64,000 bases of DNA, taken from the NCBI GenBank assembly GCA_018292915.2, contig JACVVK020000525.1, positions 375,155-439,154 of the forward strand. The letters run 5' to 3'. Below, piece after piece: positions 51,487 to 64,000 of the stretch (positions are counted from its first letter, which is position 1; each line of letters starts with the position of its first letter). The position numbers and the translations under genes were made by a program. This stretch comes from Batillaria attramentaria (taxonomy: Eukaryota > Mollusca > Gastropoda > Batillariidae). The notes beneath the pieces are model-generated. The model saw only the letters and a list, made by a program, of their open reading frames with translations. It was not told the DNA's origin and ran no database searches.

Positions 51487-51992
51487 GCAACCATTTCTTT
51501 CTGGCTTTGTTCTACTGTACTAGAATGTCAAATTTGTATTTTGTAATTTTTTGTGAAATTCCTAGCTTTTCAAATTTTCAAAGCTGTATAAACTGTCAAA
51601 CATTCGTCTTTTACGATGTGTTGTGTTTATTTCTGAAGGAGTCGTGGTCTGAATGTCCATGATGATTGTCCGAAGTAGACAACCCTTGCATTTTTTTGTG
51701 CGTATGTATTTCTGAATAATTATTTCATTGTGAGATTTCACGAGAACCGTGTCCATGATATTCTATCTCTTTTTTAAATTTCTGGTCGATTTTTCGTCAT
51801 TTGTATGTATACGTGTACGAATACGAACTGGTATTTGATAGGCCATAAGCCCTTTCAGAGAGAGTTGAACAGTGGAGTATGCCATATATAACCATACAGA
51901 GTATGTTGTGAGAATACCTGGAATGAATCGATCTTGCTGAAATAAAACTAAGATTCACCTGTGCCAAATGCAGGTATGTAAGTTTAATAGTT
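51487..51992. other. Non-coding stretch, nothing recognised
   Basis: AT-rich and unique-looking. Confidence 0.3.
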
Positions 51993-52277
51993 CTAACAGG
52001 TCAGAACATCCTTTCCTATGAGAGCTTTATAGGTGTATATCGCAAAGTTTTTGAAGACTTTTATGTTTTCAGACGACATAAGTAAAGGTAATAGAAATGC
52101 ACTAGGACAGTCATAGAACTTTTTAGGGATATACTGGATTCTTGAGTCAGCAAGACTAGGCCAACAAAAGATAAAGTGTAACTCATCTTCATAGAGCAGG
52201 CCATACATTATCCCTTGCATATCGAGAGGAATATACAGCAATATCTGATCAGCCAAACCTAAAACGCACAAGTGCTG
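51993..52277 (-). pseudogene. Non-LTR retrotransposon C-terminal fragment
   Basis: Minus-strand residues YGLLYEDELHFIFCWPSLAD, SRIQYIPKKFYDCPSAF and LLMSSENIKVFKNFAIYTYK. The DE.HF...CP....R..YIP..YY..PS pattern is the usual C-terminus of CR1/I-type ORF2 proteins (after the zinc knuckle). Only this end remains. Confidence 0.55.
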
Positions 52278-53089
52278 TCCTGATAAATCTGTTCATATCA
52301 AGCAATTAGTAAGGTTCTCGTTCGAAATTATTCTTGAAAGACCCATTAAAGGAAAAGCTGTCACTGTTACTGGCACGGTAGTTCCAATCACACGTGTGTG
52401 TTTTTGTGTGTGTGTGTGTGGGGGGGGGGGGGAGAGAGAGAGAGTGAGAGAGAGAATAACTCTTTATATCATAAGACGTACGTATCTTCAGTCTTCTCCT
52501 CGCCACACACTACGGGCACGGCTACACACAAGAGTCAAAGTCATTCACACACAACGGAAGGAAGTGATGAACATTTTCAGCAATACAATGAGCTTAACGC
52601 ATACGTAAGAAAAGCATGACCTGAAGAGTAAATAAAGCACACGCCCGAGTGAGTATGGCAAAAGCGCGTCTAACAAATAACTGTACACTTCCCTGGCGAA
52701 TTACAGTATTTCATCACAGTGAACTCTACCTCAAAACTAGTGATAAATTCAGCATACCGAAGGTTCAAATACATAACATGTAGAGGTCTAACCCAATTTA
52801 CAGAACATACCCTGCTACGTTTTACATGACACGCTTTGATATGATTACTCATCAACATGAAAGTACAGTAGGCTATCTCTCACCTTCACATCATCATTTA
52901 CACTAAAACCTCGTGATCTATTGATAACAGATGTATCGTATTGCATTATGACGTCAGGACAGATAGAGAAAAGTTAGCCCAGCTGGTGGAGTTGGCATTT
53001 GCACTCTGAACGTAGAAAGCTTCGTTTTCATTTGTGACAGCTGTGCTGTGGTTAAAGATGGCGTCCTTTGAAGGTAATGTAAAATATAG

Positions 53090-53160
<71 letters not shown>

Positions 53161-53663
53161 TTTACAGTAGGTCCAACAATTATTGAAAATATTACCCGTA
53201 AATTCATCCTCAGTTTTAAGGGTAATGTTTAGCTTTATCATCATATTATACATCATATTATATCTCAAACTAAACGGCCATGTCTTTAGTCAGTCATTGC
53301 ATTAGTAGATATTTGAGTTTACTCCCTTTGTTGATGTTACACGTCACTTTTCAAGTGAGGGTGCTTGGAGAATATACTCGTATGTATGTCTTTTCTGGGC
53401 CAGTTTCCAGTTATCACCGCGGGGTTTATTAGGAAAGCGCGACATTGGCACCGGTAGTGTAGTGTGTTCATGCCGTAGTCACCATGATACGCGGCGAGTG
53501 GCCTGATAAAATATGATAACGTGGCTTGTGTACCGATATTATTCACTCTCCAACGCCTTTCTGCTCTACGAAACAAATGCCCTCGGAAGGGTTCTATCTA
53601 AATGATCCTGGCCCAGTAATGCGTGATCAGCTGTTCCTTACCGGGTCTTTTTTCTGATATATA
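52278..53663. other. Non-coding stretch with microsatellites
   Basis: (GT)n-G-run-(GA)n at 52396-52455 and (AC)n at 53092-53158. No gene is seen. Confidence 0.35.
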
Positions 53664-55194
53664 TATTACTCAAAATAATACAAGGGCCATTTAAACATCT
53701 GAGCCTCTCTCAAAACCAAGAACACGAATACGAGATATCAGTCATATATTTTATTCCAATCATTTAGGGATCAAATAACAACAATTTCATGAACATTGGT
53801 CCATTAACTTTCGAGAAATTTCAAGTGAACTGGACATACCCCCATTTTCGAAATTCAGAACAAAACAAATATCAAAATAAAAGTCAGTATCGTGAGTGGC
53901 CGCCATTGGCATCAGCGCAGTCCTGACAACGTCGTCTCATGGACCATATGAGATTATGGAGAGTGTTCTGTGGGATGGCCAGCCAGTCTTGCTGCAGAAC
54001 CGGTGCGAGACGTTCAAGGTTAGCTCCCGGTGGAAGGTTTGCTCGTGTTCGTCGCCCCAAGACATCCCACAGATGTTCTATTGGGTTTAAATCTGGTGAA
54101 CAAGCTGGCCAGTCAATCCTCATGACTTGCTGTTGCTGCAGGAAATCGTTGACGACACGAGCTCTGTGCGGTCTGGCGTTGTCGTCCGGCTGTAGGATGG
54201 CACCCTCACCCAAGGACCTGCAGTGCTGGTAGTGCCACAGGTCGTAGGACGTCGTCCCTGTAACCAACACCGTTCAGGTTGCCGTGGGTTTGGTGCAGGG
54301 TCTTCGGTGGTGCAGTGCGAAATCACCCCACATCATGACTGATCCACCACCATAGTGATCACGCTCTCGCACCGCCGCATCAACGAGGCTCTCTCCTGGG
54401 CGCCTCCAGACATGAATTCAACCGTGGTTGAAGGACAGAGTGAAGCGAGACTCATCGGTAAACAGCACCCTGGACCACTGCTGCCTTGTCCAGGCCAAAT
54501 GATGCCAAGCGCGGGGCGCGGTGAACTGGTGTGAGTGGAGGTCGTACTGCTGGTAGTCTTGATCGCAGGTTTGCCTCGTGCAGACGGTTGTGAATCGTCT
54601 GGTCGCTGACGGTGATGTTGCTGGCTGCTTGAAACTCTCTTCTGAGTGTGTTTGCTGTGGCCGATCTCGCCCTCAGAGACGACAGGACGATGAAGCGGTC
54701 TTGCCGTGCATTAGTGAGTCGTGGGCGTCCTGACCTCCTTGGTTCTTGAACACTTCCAGTGTTGTTGAAGCGCTCTCTCAGCCTTTGGATGACGGAGTGA
54801 GTCACCCCCAGTCGCCTGCTTACTTCTCTCACCGCCACCCCTTCCTGAAGCCATGCAATCGCCCTGCCTCTGCGGCCATTTATACCCAGAAAAAGCACCG
54901 ATCGTTGGACTGTGTCCAGAAAAGGTGTGACTTTCACGTGCAATGCAGTTGTCATTGTTCACAATGCTGCTTTGTCAGCTAGACGCCTGATAATTGGAGT
55001 AATTTTCTTGTAAATATTGCTTTTCATTTGGCACTCGGTCCGAACTTCCAAACTGTGATTTCATCAGGTTGATTTGGACGTTACCTTACAGAATCAGTTT
55101 TTTGTGGATAAGGGAATATTTATTTTGAGCACAGGATGCAGTTATCTGAACCAAATCAAATCTGACAATGGCCCTTGAATTCTTTTGAGTAGTA
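53664..55194 (-). mobile_element. Tc1-like DNA transposon, 1527 bp, TA-flanked
   Basis: The terminal inverted repeats are ACTCAAAATAATACAAGGGC at 53668 and its near complement ending at 55190 (21 of 23 match, both continuing CAT). TA dinucleotides flank at 53664-53665 and 55193-55194. It carries one broken transposase gene. Confidence 0.85.
53884..54955 (-). pseudogene. Tc1-like transposase (broken)
   Basis: The N-terminal part (54955-54452) has the two helix-turn-helix regions: GRAIAWLQEGVAVREVSRRL, GVTHSVIQRLRERF, GSVQEPRRSGRPRLT and DQTIHNRLHEANLRSRLPAV. The C-terminal part (54270-53884), in another frame, has LQPDDNARPHRARVVNDFLQ and MRIDWPACSPDLNPIEHLWD, which carry the second and third acidic catalytic residues (D..RPH and SPDLNPIE). 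Between them the frame is lost by indels, and the DES-type motif is followed by a stop. It is therefore inactive. The domain order and length (~340 aa) are normal for Tc1. Confidence 0.85.
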
Positions 55195-55269
55195 TAGATT
55201 GATGATGCACTGATTCTTTCCAAAGACACATACCGGACTTAAATAGTTTTGTTGTAATTCTTATTCAAG

Positions 55270-59490
<4,221 letters not shown>

Positions 59491-59804
59491 TAGACAAGTC
59501 AGACCCCGTCAGATGAAGGTCATGTCTGAGATGAGACGTGTTGTTCATATGCACAAAGACAAGGGGAGGAGAGGCAATACACACGTTACCGCCATTCTGG
59601 CAAATTTGAGTTTAGCTTTTATGGAGGACTGTTCTAGGCCTCTGTCGGGTAGCATTTTCAGTAAACAACGAGATACATTGAGTTATTTATAATATAAACA
59701 CATTCAAATCCTAAAAGCATTCGTCGAGGTAATGCACAAAAATTATATAGTTTCGTGGAAAGTGACAGGCATGGAACTGTCAAGGTTTTCTTCTCGGTTA
59801 CCAA
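59491..59804. other. 3' flank of DFT4
   Basis: No clear AATAAA signal and no gene recognised. Confidence 0.3.
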
Positions 59805-60005
59805 TACAGTGGACTTCGGATATAAGAACAGCGCCGGGGCCAGCATTTGGGTGTCCTTATAAGCGAGGGATCTTATAAGCATACCTCGGATATAAGGACA
59901 GTTGTGCTAGTGTGTGTCCTTATAACCAAGGAAAGAAGAAAATATTGTGGACAAGCTAAAAAGAGTCGTATATCGACCTCTAATGGTCTGTGTGTGTGTG
60001 TGTGT

Positions 60006-60050
<45 letters not shown>

Positions 60051-60127
60051 ACGGCAATCTCTTGCTTGTTTAAGCCTTTTGCGTAAATGAAGTGGAACTT
60101 GCTGGTTGGCTTGATCTCGATGCAATA

Positions 60128-60857
60128 TACAGTACTCCTCGCTTAACGTCACTATACCGTTTAAGGTCACACCTCTGATAAGATCAATCAGGTTGTTGGT
60201 CCCGGCCAAAAGCCTTCTTTGTACCATTTAGAATTCCTCGCTTAGCGTCACCTCGGATAAGGGAAAACCTCGGATTACGTCACCCCCGTTTTGGTTCCCA
60301 AATGGAGAAGACTACCGCTTAAGATGAAATCCATGTGATGAGAGTGGCTTCCCTTGGAAACACCCGGATTTGCACTGCGAGGCGAAGACGAAACAGACGA
60401 ATTTTTATTTCATTTTTATTCCACGAGATGATACCCAAAGAATGAAAATGGAAACTGAAAGGGGGGGGGGGGGGGGCTTGTTTTTGATGAACTGACGATA
60501 AAGATAGTTTACCGCAGATGAGTATACTTACAAAAGATTTCTTATTTCGTTCAGGGTCCTTTTAGATCTAGAAATTGGTACAATCTTTGTGAAAGAGATA
60601 AGAGCTGGAAAGCAGGGAGCAATGTGGCGATATGATGGTGGTGGTGGTGATACTTATGTTGTTAGAGAGGGAGGGAGGGGAGGGGGGGGGGAGAGCGAGA
60701 GACCTGGTTAATTTCTAGGCTTAGTCGGAAGGCAAGTTGAAGTACTTTTGCTGTTCACGAAACATCAGTGCAACCATCCCTCAACAGGGGCGATCCACAG
60801 GGTTCGGAAAAAAATAAAAGGGGGGGGGGGGTATATGCATTTGCGTTCGTTTGTGCT

Positions 60858-60900
<43 letters not shown>

Positions 60901-61103
60901 TGTGTAGAATTACATATTTTGGCGGAAAGTCTTTCGGTCTAAAATTAGAAAAAAATGACATAATCGCCAAATATTGAGCTCTCGGATAAGATCAAGTTTT
61001 TTACTGGTAGTTGATCTTATCAGAGGACTGTTTAGCGTGCCCTCGGATAAGATCAAAAAAATTTTGGTCCCGTGGGGGGTCACCTTAAGCGAGGAGTACT
61101 GTA
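60128..61103. mobile_element. pogo-type element, 972 bp, nested in the outer one
   Basis: The left end CAGTACTCCTCGCTTAACGT (from 60130) and the complement of the right end CAGTACTCCTCGCTTAAGGT (to 61101) match at 21 of 23 positions. TA lies on both sides. The interior repeats CTCGGATAAG motifs near both ends. It holds G-runs and (GT)n but no transposase. Confidence 0.8.
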
Positions 61104-61163
61104 GTTTACTCTTTTTGCGTACGTGAAACATAAATTTAATGCAAATAACTCTAGAAGTTAGAG

Positions 61164-61193
61164 TTATGTAACAATAGCTGTCTTAATGAAAAT

Positions 61194-61225
<32 letters not shown>

Positions 61226-61463
61226 GAGAGGAGAGAGAGTTACGATCACATTTTGACAAAATGACTTTAAAGAATACAAGGAAATTTATTTCAAACTGCC
61301 CAACGTATTTGGCTTTTTCTCTTACGATGTTGAGCAAAGTCGTCCTCGGAACTTTCATTTCATCAGCGATGAGATTTTTGCTTTTCTGAGGGTTACGCTC
61401 GACCTCTATAATTATTTCGATTTTTTGTTCGAGAGACAATGCTTTTCTCTTACGCTCCGCCAT
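61164..61463 (-). pseudogene. pogo/Tigger-like transposase N-terminal HTH exon
   Basis: Starts MAERKRKALSLEQKIEIIIE and continues VERNPQKSKNLIADEMKVPR and TTLLNIVREKAKY. This is a psq/CENP-B-type helix-turn-helix, the N-terminal DNA-binding part of pogo transposases and of CENPB/TIGD proteins. After KAKYVGQF the frame becomes non-coding (a donor or a break). It lies inside the outer TA-flanked element, so it is probably what remains of that element's own transposase. Confidence 0.7.
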
Positions 61464-61856
61464 CTTGTAGAAGAATTAATGTTTCTTGGAAATTCCGGAA
61501 ATGAAAACGAAACGAAAATGAACCTAGCATAACTTCTACTTTCGGTTCTTATATCGAGGGGAGGTCGTGTTGGGAACAAGCAGATGGTGTCTTTACAAGC
61601 GAGGGTTCCAAAAATAGAATAATCGCAGACTTCCTAGAAATGATCATTCCTACTTGCGGTTCTATTATCCGAGGAAAGTTGATGTGGGACCTAGCAAGTG
61701 CTGTCCATATAAGCGATGAACCCTATATCAGAGGGTTCTTCTATGCGAGTTTTAATAAGTGATCACAAAGAACAACTTTGGCAGGGACCTGCTTTGGGGT
61801 GTCCCTATAAGCGATGGTTCTTATATCGGAGGTCCTTATAAGTGGAGTCCACTGTA

Positions 61857-62127
61857 CTGTGTCGTTTCTGAGTAGAATATGATTTCCTTTGTCTTCTTAG
61901 TGTTTTTTCCTCAACTCTGACCAAACTCTCGCCAATCCAGACGATCAGTGGATCCAATCGATCAACAAAAACTTGCTAACAATGTGTCAGCCTTGTCAGT
62001 TTCGCAATTTCAAGCGTCTCTGAAGCCCCAGTGAAATTCCAGCAGAAATGGAGTTCATATCTGTCTGGTTTATTCATTTATTCATTTTTAGCATGCCCCC
62101 TCCCCTTCCTTTTTATGCAAAGTACAT
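61857..62127. other. Stretch without gene
   Basis: Nothing recognised. Confidence 0.3.
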
Positions 62128-62240
62128 CGTTTTAAAGATCTAAGCTCACAACGAAAAGCTTTCCGAAGTGTGAAAAAAATTTTACAGAGTCGACCGTGCA
62201 AGCACAGGCAACTGTCACTGTTGCAGAGTTCACACAGTGT
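62128..62240. repeat. Repeat shared with 18371-18490 (copy 2)
   Basis: GATCTAAGCTCACAACGAAA and TTTTACAGAGTCGACCGTGC in the same order as the first copy. Confidence 0.6.
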
Positions 62241-62549
62241 CCACAAACCGAGACAAAACCGCCCCCACTTCCTGTCGGGGTCCGTCCACGCTACTGTGCA
62301 CATCTCCGTACAGTGGCCATCCGTCCATGCAGTGGTCATCACAGCAGCCGTGACCAAGTCAGTACTGTCCGCAGTGACCCCCATAAAAGTCGTGTCACTT
62401 TTGCATTTGGTCAGTGTCGCTCGTATGTCGTGCTGTCGATGTCAAAATGGCGCAACAAATGTTGACGGTAATTTTTTTCTTAATTATTTGCCGAGATGTG
62501 TGAGAAATGGAGCACGCGGGCACTCAGATTTTCCAAGCGCGTTTTATCG

Positions 62550-62682
62550 GTAATAATAATAACAATAATAATGAATATTTATTTGCGCTTATTCTCTGTG
62601 AGCTCTAAGCGCTTCTAGAGGTAAAATAACTAAAAGAAACTAAAAGCTACTAGAAAGATAAAAAGCACTAAACACCTAAAAG

Positions 62683-62746
<64 letters not shown>

Positions 62747-62960
62747 GTCTGTTATTCACTCATCATTGTTGTTGTGCTAAAAACAGGTGTGTCTTAATGG
62801 ACGTTTTAAAGCTGAGGACGGAGTCTGTGTTTCTGATGTTTTGCATAAGTGTGTAACAACATTTCCAAGTTGCAGTTTTACTTTTCGTTCTGCAAGCTCG
62901 AGCTGAAATGTTTACGCAAGAAATGTTTCCAGCTGCATTATAGTAATCGACGAAGGCCAC
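62550..62960 (-). repeat. Non-LTR retrotransposon 3' end with (ATT)n tail
   Basis: On the minus strand a frame ends with SVLSFKTSIKTHLFLAQQQ and a stop, followed by (TG)n, AGCGCTTAGAGCTCACAGAG, GCGCAAATAAATATTC and (ATT)n. The IKTHLF ending and the simple-repeat tail are characteristic of CR1-like 3' ends. Confidence 0.5.
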
Positions 62961-63356
62961 GTTAGCTATTGGGGATGAGAGGGACGTACGTCATCCTGGG
63001 GGTTCCTGGCTCTTGCTTTCCTGGTTTGTCTCTTTTGTTCTGCTGTTGATGTCTTATTGGCCTCGCACAGTTTGGCACCTTCTTAGATGGAGGAACGGTC
63101 CACGGTAGTCTCTTCCCATGAGTTCGGACTGATTTCAAACGCTTTCCAGTCGCATCAGAAAACGCTGGAACCCAACTTTTCCATGTATCAGTGTAGACTG
63201 TGGAGTGGAATGGTAGAAGCATAGTAGAAAAGAAAACATACTATGTATGACTTGATTGGATTTTGCATACATTTGCAGGAGTAGACGTATGTTTGTTGGC
63301 TCATTGCTTGCGAAAACTTGACAAAAGAGGGGGAGGCACGTAGACACTAAATCTAC

Positions 63357-63685
63357 TTAATTTGTGCCAGCAGGGTCCGAATCAAACCTGTTGAGAAATT
63401 TCTCGATCAGAGCTACGAGTGTTTTCATGAGGTCGGTGCTTTCATAAGACCCATCAATATTAGCGAGTTTTTGAGACACTTCATTCATGATTTCCTCAAT
63501 ACGAACGAACGTGTCTGACGCCGCCTGCCGAGCGTCCTCGTGCGTGTGTTCTGTGCTCATTGTGTTGAGAGTATTGAGTATAATACCGCACATTGTGAAA
63601 GTTCTTCCACGATCAATTAACTCTTTGCACAGTTCGCTGATGTCCTTGCAGTCTTGGCGGAAGCTGTCGTTGACCCTGACCTCAC
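63357..63685 (-). CDS. Unrecognised coding exon
   Basis: A minus-strand frame ends at TAA (63357-63359) and is open back to about 63685, where an AG just before GTCAGGGTC could be the acceptor. Residues: VRVNDSFRQDCKDISELCKE, LIDRGRTFTMCGIILNTLNT, then an acidic helix-rich C-terminus with ASDTFVRIEEIMNEVSQKLA and STDLMKTLVALIEKFLNRFD. It is strongly helical and contains no low-complexity sequence, so it looks like real protein. I do not recognise the family. The upstream part would lie to the right, possibly beyond the window. Confidence 0.4.
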
Positions 63686-64000
63686 TAGTTCACGTATCCC
63701 TGTAAAATATATTAATTGTGCAAAGCATGCATTGTACCAGGTAATTACTTCAATCGGAAGCAGTAAGTAGTACAATCAAGACCTACAAATGCTATAGATC
63801 TATTAATTATCTGTCGTCTACAGCTGTGCAGGATACTGATTATCTTCATTGATAACCCTTGAGAGAGTACAGCGAATGTGTGTTTTGTTTGTCTTGTCCA
63901 AAGTAGTGACGAATATGCTTCTGTCGGTGTATGTCTTGTAGGAAGTGTTTCCGTCTACACACAATTCATTGGTAAACGAGGTGTTTCGGTTAGTTTTACT
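63686..64000. other. Window end, nothing recognised
   Basis: AT-rich sequence without a supported feature. Confidence 0.3.

Larger units (their letters stand above)
59805..61856. mobile_element. pogo-type element, 2048 bp, TA-flanked (outer)
   Basis: The left end reads CAGTGGACTTCGGATATAAG (from 59807). The complement of the right end (to 61854) reads CAGTGGACTCCACTTATAAG and continues to a CCGATATAAGAAC block also found at the left. TA lies on both sides (59805-59806 and 61855-61856). Internal ATATAAG/CTTATAT motifs recur near both ends. Confidence 0.75.

Overview
The window looks like chromosomal DNA from an invertebrate animal, most likely a marine gastropod mollusc. The grounds are spliced genes with GT-AG introns, very many (AC)n and (AAT)n microsatellites, tRNA-headed SINEs, and RTE, Tc1, pogo, Harbinger, P-element and Mutator-like transposons. 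This is judged from sequence character alone; no database search was possible.

Layout. 1-17.4 kb is a graveyard of transposon genes: a multicopy NRRR-GE ORF fragment, Harbinger and ISL2EU-like transposase pieces, hAT-like zinc-finger exons, Myb/SANT exons, a P-element/THAP9-like transposase, a 5'-truncated RTE and a Mutator-like transposase. 17.4-23.5 kb is mainly repeats and microsatellites. 23.6-26.9 kb is a full-length RTE-type retrotransposon with an intact 1002-aa ORF. It sits inside a SINE and has a 12-bp target-site duplication.

27.8-59.5 kb is the most interesting part: a cluster of four paralogous spliced genes (order + - + +). I call them DFT1-DFT4 here as working labels only. Each encodes two helical modules that read like CARD/death-fold domains, an invariant G[LF]PCTC motif, a V..WL motif, and a serine-rich C-terminal region. 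The intron positions and phases (1-0-2-0) are the same in all four. DFT1 and DFT3 form one subtype with basic tails. DFT1 ends in a polybasic stretch plus a CLIS (CaaX) terminus, and DFT3 ends in a basic KKRKR tail. DFT2 and DFT4 form the other subtype, with a predicted membrane helix near the C-terminus. This resembles the logic of tandem-CARD or CARD-plus-membrane-anchor innate-immune adaptors such as RIG-I CARDs and MAVS, but the domain call and function are inference.

The introns of the cluster hold a solo LTR with TTAGG duplication, an element with perfect 23-bp terminal inverted repeats, a pogo-type MITE, a near-perfect 70-bp-arm hairpin, SINEs and minisatellites. 59.5-64 kb holds nested pogo-type elements with a pogo-like HTH exon, repeats, and one unrecognised coding exon near the right edge.
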